A stretch of 64,000 nucleotides of DNA from Incurvaria masculella (Eukaryota > Arthropoda > Insecta > Lepidoptera > Incurvariidae). The notes under the pieces were generated by a model that saw only the letters and a program-made list of their open reading frames with translations, was not told where the DNA came from and did not search any database. The translations under genes were made by a program, and so were the position numbers. The stretch's first letter is position 1. Each line of letters opens with the position of its first letter. The DNA lies in the NCBI GenBank assembly GCA_946894095.1, contig OX335643.1:2467036-2531035 (forward strand), written 5' to 3'. This document shows, one piece after another, positions 11,250 through 22,584 of the stretch.

Positions 11250-11835
11250 TGAGATTTTATCAGGAAATGTTGCACAGAATAATGGTGTAGACTCGATAAA
11301 AGTACAATACTTACCCTACTTTTTATTGGTAACATCCCGATGAAGTATCAGGAACAGACTGGTTCATTGCCTGACCGTACCGATTGTGCTTCTATTTATT
11401 CATATTAAAACATCAGAGTGATCATGATACCTTAACATGACGTCTGCATGTGGTATCATTATTGTCTTGCTCTATTAGTTGTAGTAAGCCTTACGCTTTA
11501 CACTTCCTGTCCTGTTGATTGTCTGACGACATGGCTTCTGACGTCATAACTTCTAACAATCCAAGTCATGATGTATCAGTGCAGTGATTTCCTGTTAATT
11601 GATTCGTTTGGACGCTGAGTCGGTTTTTAAGAGGAATTCCTTCTAACGGAACGAGAATTCCGCTTAAAATCAGGGGTCAATTTTTCTCAGTGTGGACCGA
11701 TTTTGATGATTTTTAATAATTTATTCGGGTGGGTCCCTGAATGGTTTAAATTTACAATTGAACCCGGTAGGTAGCGCTGTTACCGCTGTTAGCGCTGGTA
11801 TATTGACCCGAGCGGAGTCAGACACCTCATCTAGT
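11250..11835 (+). mobile_element. Region ending in a Helitron 3' terminus
   Basis: The segment ends with TTGACCCGAGCGGAGTCAGA then CTAGT at 11831-11835, the lepidopteran Helitron end, though the hairpin is partly decayed. The 5' end is not evident. Confidence 0.45.
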
Positions 11836-12535
11836 AGTGTATAAGTTTCTTATAGAAGAGGTTGTGGGAGGTACTGGGAGAAAAAATGATCCAAATTTCT
11901 GTCGAATTCAATTTAAGGTGGAAACAAGACTCAGGTAGTTGCCGTAGCAAGCAAGAGTCAGAGTGGCTTGGCAAAATACCTAAATTTATTATTTCCACCT
12001 AGTAGAAACAGCGTTTTAGAAACGTGAAATAAAAACAAAATTACGTTAATAAAGAACATCAAAGTCCATACTTTTACATTTGTAAGGTAGGAAAACGTTA
12101 GGACCTAGAAGACAAATTGTGCAAAATTGTGCCTTGGCAATGCATTACTTTTTTTTTTTAATACGTTTCCTGCGACTTCACGACAGCCTGAATGGATTCT
12201 GGTAGCGGGTAGGAACCAAAATGATGTGTCTACTATTCGATCTGCAAGCACCCTTTTTTTCATGAGGATCGTGAGATGTAAGCAGCTTTCAGCTTATGAG
12301 TACTGTTTTTTATACATATAATAGGGCCATTGAAAGTAAATATCAATTTCCATAGCATTCGATGTAATTGAAAATACATTCAAAAGTTATTCACCAATGA
12401 CATTTACATGGCATGCGAAATTGTTATGTAATTTGCACAATTAAGTAGGAAAATTTCGTTATTGCCCATGAGAAACCATGAAGGTGAAGAATGTACGTAA
12501 AAAACGAGAACATTGCGTTAATCGCTGAACAAAGA
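11836..12535. other. No gene recognised
   Basis: AT-rich. The 64-codon ORF at 12127-12321 has no recognisable motif. Part of 11890-11960 (AAGACTCAGGTAGTTGCCG) is weakly echoed near 14975-15000. Confidence 0.35.
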
Positions 12536-13885
12536 GAGACACGTCTTTACGAAGCAACACAAAATCATCATCTGGTCCGGGCTGGCGCTGTCGACCGCCG
12601 CGCCGGCTACCTGCAGATGCTGCTGACGGCAGCCATGTTCCCGGCCTGGCGGCGCAGCCAGCTCAACCGGCTCTGGCTGCACATCTGCGGGACCAAGCCG
12701 CTGTAGACTAGGAGGTCGCGACAAAAATGGTAACGATAACGTAAATGGCTAAAACTGGGTTCACGGGATAAAGTACAACCCTCTGAAGCTAAATGTGTCA
12801 GTCTGCCTGTTCCAAGTGGTTGCGTTACGTCGATAAGGCGCCTGAAAAAGTAGTTATGGTGACAAAAAATAAGTAAATGGATGCAAATGACGAAGCATGA
12901 AAGTATCAATAATACTTGCTTAGCAATACAAAAACTGAACAAATATTTTGTTGCATTTAGTAGTTATAGGCGATTTAGGTTACAGATATAACTTTAGGTA
13001 TATTTAAGTATTTAATTAAGTAACCGTCTGGTTATTGTTGTATAATTAATAGGTATCAATGTTTCCAGATAATCAGTATATTCATCAGCAGGTACATACC
13101 AGCATCTATTTTATATAGCCAATCTAGAAAACGCAACCACTTGGGACGGGCAGACCGACGTATTTAGTATCAGAGGGTTGGTCTCTAACATGAGAACCCA
13201 GATTCAGCCATTTACTTACCTTATCGTGACCAAAAATGTCGTGACCGCCCGGAATACAGTGGGGATACTTGAAATTATTTACAGTGATATTTCTTTTGAT
13301 TTCTACGTGTTCATATATTGGGATACTTGGGATAGGAAAGTGGTGCTTCGGATAACACCATTTTTAGACGATTACTTGATGTTGGTTTCGTGCACCTGGA
13401 CAATGTCCGGCCCTTGGTTGGCTCACAAGCAGCTGGTGAGCGTGATGTCGACAGCAAGCGACCGAGGATACGTGTCGAGCAGTGCTTTAAGGCGCTAGGA
13501 CCAGTCAACTACTCACGCCATATTATATATTGTAAGAATGACACTTCTAATCGTCAGACTTAGTTAGTTTACTTGGGGTACCTCGTCTAACGTTGCGATT
13601 TGGCTAGTGCAAGGGCCTTAACAATATCGCATATTACTTGTGGATAAGTAACTCATAGAATTTAAAGTTTTAGTGGGTTCAACTTGTGTTTGCGCTCTAC
13701 GCTCTACGCGTTGCTGACTGTGTGTTCTGACCTCTTGCGTGGTGTACTCCGTGTGTTAGTGCGGCAGGGACTGCTGACACGGGCGGAACCTACTCCATAA
13801 CGCTGTGCTTGCAGTCATGTTTACTATTACCTCTGGTCTACTATATTTCTTCATATTATTTAATAGATATGGTTGTGCCTTAAAA
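12536..13885 (+). pseudogene. Broken second copy of the 7TM gene
   Basis: Three blocks match the gene at 781-1626 in order. 12536-12703 matches the 5' UTR edge and codons up to about residue 57, 13257-13500 matches TM2-TM3 and the first loop (WLAHKQLV.VMSTASDRGY), and 13690-13885 matches TM5-TM6. The first block has lost its start codon and gained small insertions. Blocks one and two are separated by a 549-bp element (12706-13254), and the segment between blocks two and three is heavily decayed with stops. It cannot encode a full receptor as it stands. Confidence 0.8.
12706..13254. mobile_element. Inverted-repeat element, copy B, inside the 7TM pseudogene
   Basis: Closely similar to 139-690 along its whole length and with the same ends (GACTAGGAGG ... 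CCCGGAA) and flanking TA. It separates codon ~57 from the TGGGGATAC block of the pseudogene, so it inserted into the coding sequence. Confidence 0.75.
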
Positions 13886-14294
13886 AGAGAGACAAACCAA
13901 CAAATGTACTTTCAAATGGATAATGTTAGTAGGATGTATTTGACGTGTCATAAACTACCACACTAACCTAGTTACGAAGAGCAAAATTGATTTTAAGATT
14001 AACAATTCCTGAAAATTTACTTTGACAAAATGTATATGTGGAAAAGCATATTTGACGCCATCTGACATGGATCTCCTTGTCGTCCAAGCTCATCCTCGTT
14101 TGGCGCCTAAAAGTAAGCTGTAGCAACAGGTCGAATGATCATTACTAAAGTTGCCAAGACATTTAGAGGCAGCTGCAAATGTCATTGTTTTGTCTTCATT
14201 TACACTTAATTCATGTTGGTCAGCCTCAGTAGCAAGTATGTATGGGTTCTGAATCAATAAGTCCTTAGTGAAATTGAACATTTTAATTATATTT
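13886..14294. other. No gene recognised
   Basis: A 63-codon minus ORF (14090-14281) is not recognisable. No repeat structure seen. Confidence 0.3.
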
Positions 14295-14297
14295 GTA

Positions 14298-14375
14298 CAG
14301 CTCGTGGTCTAGGTGCTAGAGTACTTGCCTTTCATGCGAGAGGTTATGGGTTCGAATGCTCGCCCAGGTTTTTTT
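14298..14375 (+). mobile_element. tRNA-like SINE head
   Basis: CAGCTCGTGGTCTAGGTGCT resembles a tRNA A-box region, and GGTTATGGGTTCGAATGCTC a B-box/T-arm. It lies beside the 3' end of the LINE remnant at 14440-14790. Confidence 0.45.
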
Positions 14376-14439
14376 TGCTCGGAAACAGGAAAGGTTTTTA
14401 ATAGAGGTAAAGATAGACAAGGTTAATAATAGAATAAGA

Positions 14440-14790
14440 AATTAAAATTAAATAAATAGAAAATTTCATTAAATTCATCCGAGGCTGCCATTGTCCCTAA
14501 TACACTTATGGCATTACCTTTTTGAAATTCCACGCTTATGCGGCGAATAAAGAATGCTTTGGAGCGTGAATCACCCGATGCTTCACTTAACAGGTTACCA
14601 AGTGCAACTGAAAAGGATAAAGTATCGGGGGACCACGCGCCAAGGGTTTCCACCGCAAAAGGTAGAAACTCAAAGAGGGGTAGTAGGGACTCGTACTTTT
14701 TTCGCTTACGTAGTACGGCGGAGGCCGCGGCAGCTCCGGTTATGCACCGCTTTCTTGCTCTTTCTGAGTTCAATAAAAGCATTATCCGTT
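14440..14790 (-). pseudogene. LINE ORF2 C-terminal remnant
   Basis: The minus frame encodes a conserved tail seen in many invertebrate LINE-encoded polyproteins: PFAVETLG, a GDSRSKAFFIRRISVEFQ block, then GNAISVLGTM close to the end. Only about 110 residues remain and no reverse transcriptase core is present, so it is a 5'-truncated dead copy. Family assignment is from remembered motif pattern only. Confidence 0.55.
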
Positions 14791-14879
14791 GTCTCCATCC
14801 CTTTCAGCGTAGCCATGAAAATAAAAAGAATGTGTTGGAATGGAAGGCTAACATCATGACGGTAGTTGTGTGGTATTAG

Positions 14880-15600
14880 CTATCCATGTTAGGTTCCATA
14901 AAAAACGAATAATATAATATAATAAATAAGATATCAAACAACACGAAACTCAAATTTCTACCGAATACTAGGCGCGCTCAGTCTTGTCGTAGTAAGCAAG
15001 CCACTTAAAACGTTAGGACCCTTTTAACTTATCAATTTTAATTTACTTATCAAAGTGATGGATCAACAATGTTGATCTGCGGGACTCGCCTGACAAAATA
15101 AAAATGTTAAAGCTTAGCAGTTTTGGTTGCTGGCGGTGAACTCAATAATATTGAAATCAAAGAAATAAATAACCTTTAATAACTTTTGAGTTAGGTGCTA
15201 AGATGTGACCTTTCCATTTCCACGAGGAAGTAAACTTCCGCGATAAATTCGGACATTAAGACATTTTAATTTTTAACAACACATAGAGACAGTAATGAAT
15301 CCACAGATCCGTCGCCAATGATCATTCAAAACATCGAAAAAACTCTTAATAAACCTACAAAATGTTTCAAAATTTCACCTCGGAATCTTTCGGAAATATA
15401 TTTTTTATCTTTCGAATGAAACATTTCGTTCGCATCGTTCATTATTCGGTTCCCATATTAAACACTTTGCGCATGCATTGAATTTTTTTGGCTCTACCTA
15501 CAATACTTGGAAGAAATAACGTAACATGTGAAAAAAAATCTTGGCGATTTTTTCTATCGAGCCAAATTGGTGCTATAGAAACGAACATCATTCATTTTAT
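14880..15600. other. No gene recognised
   Basis: AT-rich non-coding sequence without clear structure. Confidence 0.3.
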
Positions 15601-15639
15601 GCGGATACACCTAAAATTATTTCATTTTATTTCATTTAT

Positions 15640-15750
15640 TTAAACTTTTTGGTAGTCAAACTACACCAAGTCACAAAGATCCGCGGATTCGATCAACCCA
15701 GTAAAGAAGAACCCGCAAAGAAACTTCACGGGCTTACATAACATATTTTT
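15640..15750 (+). repeat. Dispersed repeat S, copy 1
   Basis: The block around GGATTCGATCAACCCAGTAA and AAGAACCCGCAAAGAAACTT recurs at 45840-45940 and 55775-55880. It resembles the 3' region of a retroposon, but no coding part is attached. Confidence 0.5.
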
Positions 15751-16371
15751 CCGTCCACAATTATGAAATACATACTTAGATCTAAATGCTAATTATATAA
15801 TATTAAATTTGATAATGATAAGTTAAGTACCCTATAAGAAAGTGACGAATAACTGAGTGTCACCTGGCGGCATACGCAGCGTTAGGTGGCCGACGACGCC
15901 CATGGGATGACGAAGTTTCAGGGGCGCTGCAAAAGCCATGCCGGCCGGCCAGGTGCGTCACATCATGTTTGAAGGACCCCAGCATGTACTTTGGGGGGCA
16001 CACCTCGAAAGGAGCGTTCTTTCCATTGTTTACCGACCCTACAGATAGAGGATCTAGAGGATCGGTGGGTTCTTACATTTGGTAGGTCAACTGTGACTTT
16101 ATCTAATTGATAAACTACGATAAAGTTTTGATAATATTTTTGGTTAATATTTTTTTGATTTGAGGCAAAAAGTCAAAAATTCTACACCTGTTACCAAGTT
16201 CTGACACCGCGCCACGCTTGCGACAAAGGCGTAACATGGAGTCATGAATCTTTCGAAAAGCATTTAATTCTATATGCTGTCTAGGATGTTTTACAATAAT
16301 TAATTGAAATGAATTAATTTTAAAAAATGACTCGACTTTATTTTATGTTTACAATGTTTTTTTTTACACAG
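15751..16371. other. No gene recognised
   Basis: Contains a GC-rich patch at 15865-15970 with no ORF or known motif. Confidence 0.3.
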
Positions 16372-16660
16372 AACGCAAAAAGTATTGCACTTTAAGGCAC
16401 GAATTCGTCAAAAATATTAAATATAGCCATAGTAGTTGCAGCGAAAACATATTCACAATTTCAGTTTTAATGGTTTCGTTGTAATTGCCGATTAGAAGTT
16501 TTACACCGTTAGATGGCGCTGTTAAATAAAACTCGTATTTAAATAAATTGTAACAAAACCAATAATCCTGAAATTGTGAAATTGTTTTCGCTGCAAGTAA
16601 TATGACTATATTCAACTTTTATTATTAATTCGTTGCTTAAAGTGCAATACTTTTTGCGTT
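16372..16660. mobile_element. Foldback MITE (289 bp)
   Basis: Arms of about 105 bp are reverse complements. Both termini read AACGCAAAAAGTATTGCACT on their respective strands, and the arms share TTGCAGCGAAAACA and TTCACAATTTCA. No ORF. Confidence 0.75.
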
Positions 16661-17268
16661 ATGTGTGCAAACAACTTTATATGGGTCGGAACAGCCTTAA
16701 TGGTATTGCCAAACATTTTTGTGTAGAACAGTTTACGGCAACGAACAAGAACGAAAGAAACAAACACCCTCAGTGCAAATGGATTATAAATAGAACTTAC
16801 TTAACCATCAATGATACAATAAACGTATAGTCTTGCAAGTATTCTCTGGTGTAAAAGCCGTCTTCAACTTAACAACCTATGTCGGGTGTATCTACAAACC
16901 ACCAATCAACCAGCAATAACCAGGTACGTACGATGTAAACGTCCACCATTTGTATTATGTATACAGGTAAATCAAACCAGCCTTACACGGATAATTGCTG
17001 GAGAAATAGTAGTATCTGTTTGAATTTCATTATTTGTCACCGCCTTAATGCTAAGTGATAGATACTTATTTTTTTGTAAATATTTGGTATTGTTATTTAT
17101 AAGTGTGATTTAAAATAATTTCTAACATATTCTTAGTTATGACTATTTTAATATGTAATAAGTTAAAATGTCGTTTACTGGAAGTTTAGCTTTTTAGGTA
17201 TTTCATCATCATTTGATAATTTTATGTATTTAATGGACTATCTCCTTTCATTCAACGAGCTCCTTTAT
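16661..17268. other. No gene recognised
   Basis: AT-rich; a 65-codon ORF starting inside the MITE arm is spurious. Confidence 0.3.
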
Positions 17269-17802
17269 TTAAGGTGGCCCATCCCGCTCATCTCCCACCA
17301 CGCCCATATTTCTTGTCAGAGATCCAAAATTTTTTCATCTCAAAATAGCTTTATTTGATCGAACTAGATGTCTGATGACCATTGGCATTGTAAAATTGTG
17401 TTTGGTTTCTAAGTGATAAGGTCCGAAAGTTCGCATTTTTCGCGCGTTTTATACAATAACTTTGGAGGTGGATTACGCAATGATAAAGTAAGAATATTTT
17501 AAAAATATTAGTCATCAAACGTAGCTTATTTAATCAAGATTTATAATCTATTTGGTTTTTGTTCGATTTTTTACTACAGCGGTCGTGGTTTACTTTTAGC
17601 TATAAGTCGTTTTAAAATTAAAATTTTCGTAAATCTTACCAAATCATACACTATGCACATTGTCTTTTTTTTGGACATGTTGCATCTTCCTCATCACGGA
17701 GCCTGTCTTATTCTTTGAAACAGAGAAGGTCCCAGAGCGCAACAGCACGGTTTTGTACCGTGCCCGCGAATGAGTTAGGCCCGCCGGGTTGGGCCATCTT
17801 AA
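17269..17802. mobile_element. TTAA-flanked MITE family M, copy 1
   Basis: Bounded by TTAA at 17269-17272 and 17799-17802, with inverted ends GGTGGCCCATCCCG / GGGTTGGGCCATC. The same ~530-bp sequence recurs at 26070, 40500, 42578, 50050, 50596 and 62662. TTAA targeting suggests piggyBac-type mobilisation (inference). Confidence 0.75.
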
Positions 17803-18057
17803 GGGGGTGTGTGCGTCTATGTAGATGGCGCCACAGTCGTTCGTCGCTATATCTGCTATACCTCCCCAAAAATAGGAAGTTACCAGCCATAACTATGTTA
17901 GCAAGCACACTACGCAGTTATGTGTTTAATCTCATAAAACACAATTTATAAAACATATGAATAAATTATGAGACAAAGTGCAAAAAAACAATGCTAATTA
18001 TAAATGGCAAATGTTTTCAAAAATCCTCAGAATGATCTAGGCGATCCAGGTTATTTT

Positions 18058-19990
18058 TGAATGAATAATGAATGAATAAATTCTTTATTGTGCAATAGAA
18101 AACAAGTACAATTACAAAAACAATTCGTAACAACAACAAAATTGCACAAAGACGGACTTATCACTAGGAGTGATTTCTTCCAGTCAACCTTTGGGGTGAT
18201 GAGGAGAGACAATCTAAAATATCTGTAGGTAGGTACACAATAGCAATTTGAAAGGAAAAGAATAAAGCAAATAAAATAAAAATATATACATACAGTATAA
18301 ACATACATAAACCATAATTTACATAACAATACAAGCATGCTTTGAATAAAATAAACTAATATATATAATACAATATACTAAAATATATATTGTATATCCA
18401 CAATTTAGGAACAAATTAAAACAAAACAAAAATATATACCTATTTCTTTGATGATAATAAAAAGAAAGATGTACAGCGATAAAAATAGTATATTCAGATT
18501 TCATTTAAATAAAACTCCTTGATTCTCGACTTGAAAGAGCCGATAGTTTGACAAGAGCGGATGGAGGAAGGCAACGAGTTCCACAGACGTACTGCATGTA
18601 CAGTGAAGGAGTTGGAAAAGAAGCAAGTTGTATGGCGGGGAATCGCAAGGATACTGTCGTCGCTAGAATGTAGAGGGAGACCGTGTGAAGATAGGTGCAA
18701 GAATCGGGAACGAAGGTACTCAGGAGAGTGAGGGTTATTTAAGACCCCAAAAAGAAGAGTGAGTATGTGACAGTTCCTTCGATAACGAATGGGTAGCCAT
18801 TTAAGCTGACGACGGTACTGCGATACATGGTCGTATTTACGCAGACAATATATGTAGCGAATGCAGAGATTCTGTAAACGTTCCAATTTATCAAGGAGAA
18901 CTTCAGTTAAATCCAAAAAGCACACATCTGCATAATCTAAAATTGGAACTAGGAGAGTTTGCGTCAACGTGATTTTGGTACGGATTGGAAGGAAACTCTG
19001 TAAGCGTTTTAAAGAGTGGGCGGCAGCAAAGATTTTCCTGCTGATCTCATTTACCTGGGGCGCCCATGACAGGGTGTCATCAATTAAAATGCCTAGATTT
19101 TTTACTGTTTTAGAGTACGGTATAACTACTTCATTGTAGATTACCGCTGGTAATGTATTGTGATCAATCTTCGATACAAGTCTAGGGCTGCCGACTATTA
19201 TGACTTGTGATTTCATAGGATTTACCGTCAGACCAAATGATTTTGTCCAATTTAGGATATGATCCAAATTCACATTCATTTCTGATACGGTATGTGCCAA
19301 ATTATCAAAGGAGCAATGCAAGTACAGCTGTAAGTCATCGGCATAAAGGTGGTAAAGAGAAGTTAACATATTTGTAATTAGATTAATAAATATAGAGAAT
19401 AACAGAGGAGATAACACGCCACCCTGTGGAACACCAGCAGTTAAATCAGCCCAGTCAGAACACACATTGTCAATTCTGATACACTGATGTCGACCACAGA
19501 GATAAGACGCGAACCAGTCAAGCACTGCCGGAGATAAGTTAAGCGTTCGTAGAATACCAAGCATGATGTCAAAGTCAACTGTATTGAAGGCGTTGCTGAA
19601 GTCCAACAAAGTTAAGACTGTAAGATTCTTGTTTTCTATATTTGTTCGGACATCTTCAGTGACTTTGACGAGAGCAGTAACGGTGCTATGGCAAGGTCGG
19701 AAACCTGACTGCATTGGGTTCAGCAAGTGATTGTCGGCAAGGAAGCTGGCCAACTGCTGGTGAACAATGCGCTCCAGAATTTTCGACAATACAGGTAAAA
19801 TAGAAATAGGGCGATATTGACTGAAAGAAGAAGGATTTGAAATTTTTGGGACAGGAATGATGTAAGCCCTTTTCCAGGTACTCGGAAAAGATCCACTGGA
19901 TAGGGAATGATTTAGAATAAATGTAATTATAGGTAGCAGTATTTGTAATTGTTTAAAAAGATTACATAGGAATAATGTGCTCGCATAAAG
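18058..19990 (-). pseudogene. 5'-truncated LINE with reverse transcriptase
   Basis: The minus strand carries a near-intact reverse transcriptase reading frame (stop near 18494). In order it shows QYRPISILPVLSKILE, QSGFRPCHSTVTAL, DFSNAFNTVDFDIM, the GVPQGGVLSPLLFSIF turn and the catalytic YADD box, followed by the thumb and a conserved C-terminus (AVRLWNSLPSSIR). The 3' UTR runs to about 18058 and ends in ATTCATTC repeats, typical of CR1/jockey-group elements. The N-terminal endonuclease is missing; the frame upstream of about 19990 is poly(A)-like low complexity and not part of the protein. It lies inside a TIR element. Confidence 0.85.
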
Positions 19991-20327
19991 GTACTTAATC
20001 AGAAAAAAAAAAGATAAAAAAGTGCGAAAAAAAAAATTAAAAAAAAAAGAAGCAAAAAAAAAAAAAAAAACAAAAAACCACAAGCACTAGTACCAATTTA
20101 TATTTATAATAAGGATTAGATGTAGATGTTTCTCCGCTTATTTATTTATTTATGTAAGTCTCTCGATTTGTTTTAGCAACGTATACATGCAAAAATTCCC
20201 GGAAGGTCTAGTCAGCCAGGGAATTAAAAGACTACACCTCATGCCCGCAAGCATGAGAGGCCATATAGCCCAACTGAGGGTGGCACAAACAAATATCAAA
20301 TATATATATAGTTTAGGATATTATTGT

Positions 20328-20365
20328 GCGAAACATGGCTTAATAATAATAATAATAATAATAAT
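20328..20365. repeat. (AAT)n microsatellite
   Basis: A run of AAT units at about 20342-20364. Confidence 0.8.
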
Positions 20366-20479
20366 GTGCTCGCAACTACGGTTATAGTTTGTAACATCAT
20401 TTGTTGAAGGAGTTATAGCGGAAATAACTACGAACGACTGTGGCGCCATCTACTTCGACGCACACACCCTCTTAGACAT

Positions 20480-20612
20480 TTCGCATCGACACCATAATAC
20501 ACGCCCGTATCCCCGAGGTTGCTGGCTCCGCGCGCCGAATTTTGCAACGTTTCTTTCGCAAAGTTTGCCGCCAACGAAACCAGTCGGACCGGCAACCGAG
20601 AATTACTCAGTC
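20480..20612 (+). promoter_or_regulatory. Candidate promoter with arthropod initiator
   Basis: A GC-rich island in AT-rich surroundings contains the arthropod initiator TCAGT at 20607-20611 (context ATTACTCAGTCGAAG). No TATA box is seen at -30. The downstream 200 nt lack ORFs and end at a strong splice donor. The next + strand gene with an open 5' end is the FAR at 33317, so this is proposed as its promoter. The link rests on position only. Confidence 0.4.
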
Positions 20613-20809
20613 GAAGCGTCCGTTCCGCGCTCTCAACACATTACGTGCGTTAGAAGTGTTGGGACACTGGACTTTGGGTCACCGTTTTGTGGGTCAGTGT
20701 TGAATTCTGGGCTACCATTCCGAATTTGAGGGTTTATGTGTCGTAGCAGGAAGCACTGAAGAGGTCGACTGTGATCGAGAGAACACGCTCACCGGATAAA
20801 ATAACGTAG
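20609..20809 (+). other. Candidate non-coding first exon of the FAR gene
   Basis: Runs from the initiator to ATAACGTAG/GTAAGTTTTT (donor at 20810). It would splice to an acceptor just before the FAR start, for example CCGACAG ending at 33310, giving a ~12.5-kb intron in the 5' UTR. That acceptor has a weak pyrimidine tract. Confidence 0.35.
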
Positions 20810-21049
20810 GTAAGTTTTTTTTTTACCCGACTACGGCGAAGCTAAGGAGGTTTGTGTGTTTACCCTAAATGTATTCATTTCGCGATTATTCGGAAACAAG
20901 GCAGATTAATGATATGGTGAATAACAGCTGAACGGGCAAAAGAGAACCTTAAATAAAAAAAAAACAGAAAAGCAAAGATCGCTAAGGGCGCAAAGATCGC
21001 TACCACTGAAGATATTATACCATTTTTATCTATGGTCACTACCTACGCT

Positions 21050-21425
21050 TTAAGGTCGGCCCGTAAGCACCTGAAAATTTCGCCTCCCATACAAACGTAG
21101 TTTACTAATAATTTGAAAACCACTGTTCCAACTTACTTCAAATTTGGTATCTAATATTAGGCTACAAATATCTGTGTCTGCATGCCTTTGTTTTTTCGGT
21201 AAATGTATTCCGGGTCAAACCACAGAGAAAACCAAATATGTATGAAGATTTTTTTTTTGCATTCATTTCATTCGGTTTAGATTTTTCAAAAAAACAAAAG
21301 CATGCAGACACAGATATTTGTTACCTGATATTAGATATTAAATATCAATTTAATTGGAATAGCGGTTTCCAAATGATTAGTAAACTACGTTTGTATGGGG
21401 AGCATAGCTTACGGGCCGTTCTTAA
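21050..21425. mobile_element. TTAA-flanked foldback MITE family N, copy 1
   Basis: TTAA at both ends (21050-21053, 21422-21425) and arms of about 150 bp. The arms share CCCATACAAACGTAGTTTAC and ACAGATATTTGT, with ends reading GGCCCGTAAGC. A second copy is at 27113-27482. Confidence 0.75.
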
Positions 21426-22290
21426 GTAAATTACTCCTTTTTAGAATAATTACAAATAAATATACAACTAGATTTATAGTGATAAGATCAAAACAAAATT
21501 TGTTTGAATAGTCGATTTTTCACGTTTTGATTCCTTGTGTGTTAAATCTGACGTTTATTTGCATTGTACGGTGGTAAATTTCAGTTTACTCGTCCGAATA
21601 GCACGTCGTTTGACAGTTAGCATAATACCAAATGCAACAAAACGTCAGATAATCAATCTCTTGCCTATTCACCGGGCAATTTGACTCACCACGGTTACCC
21701 CAGGAATCTAAACGTAAAAAACAGTCCATTTAAACACATTATTTTTAGTTCTGAACCTATAAAAAAAATTTGTCATATTAAATAAAAATCCAGGTGTAAA
21801 ACAAATCCAATACCTAATTCTAATCGAGTAATATTCTTTACTAAGTCAAAAAAAGAAAAATAATAAGAAAGGTATTTTGCCTGCATTAAACGGTTTTTAC
21901 CACGCGAATCTGCCTTCACTTCATATCACAGAATAAGGAATAGTGCTATTACTATGGCAACTAAGTTATTTTTTTGTTTCTGATTTCCTCTCATTATATT
22001 GTAGTTATCTCCTTGTATTTAAAATATTTTACCCGTAAATATATTCTTAACCAAAGGACGCCCGTCATCTTCCAAGATGTTTTTTTTCTTCCCTATCTTT
22101 CATATTTAATAACATTCTCTGTTGGTCTTTATTCTATTTATTCCATCCCTAGGTAGGTGTGTTTTTAGGAAACTTCTCATGGATGGCAACATTTCCTGTC
22201 ATTATATCTAATGAAATTTGGTACCATATTACCGGTAGGACCATTCTTGCGCTACTTAGTTTACATAGGGAATACACGTTCCTGATTCCT
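21426..22290. other. No gene recognised
   Basis: AT-rich probable intron sequence without clear structure. Confidence 0.3.
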
Positions 22291-22310
22291 AACTGAATCA
22301 GTAAATAACT

Positions 22311-22584
22311 TCCGACCAGCAGGTATATTCCTGGCATTCAGTAATCAGGAATGAGGAATCCTGAGTCTAGCCGCTTTTTGTAGCAGTATTTAAAGCGATT
22401 TACTTGACGAAAATATTCCAGAGCACAGTTTTTTTTTAATCAATCATGGTTTTCCGTGGAATAACAAGCTTTAAAAATCGCAATAAAAGGGGTTTTCTCT
22501 CTATCTCTATCCTCCGTGGGTTTTCTAGACTCAGGAATCCTGATTCCTGATTACTGAATGCCAGGAATAGACCTGCTGTTCTGG
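22311..22584. repeat. Foldback with ~58-bp arms
   Basis: The arms 22311-22368 and 22526-22584 pair through CCTGGCATTCAGTAATCAGG and AGGAATCCTGAGTCTAG. The smaller foldback at 26818-26937 uses the related GGCATTCAGTCATTGCGG. Confidence 0.65.

Larger units (their letters stand above)
17799..20474. mobile_element. Element with ~65-bp inverted ends, split by a LINE
   Basis: The left end, TAAGGGGGTGTGTGCGTC and on through ATGGCGCCACAGTCGTTCG (to about 17866), matches the reverse complement of 20408-20474. The left end shares its TTAA with the neighbouring MITE. The interior consists mainly of the minus-strand LINE at 18058-19990, so the original element was probably short. The TIRs are clear; the nesting order is inferred. 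Confidence 0.6.

Noticed and set aside
14538..14879. Two overlapping + ORFs of about 100 codons
   Set aside because: Opposite strand of the LINE C-terminal remnant.
19990..20083. N-terminal extension of the LINE ORF
   Set aside because: The first residues are Phe/Leu-rich translations of poly(A/T) sequence, not protein.
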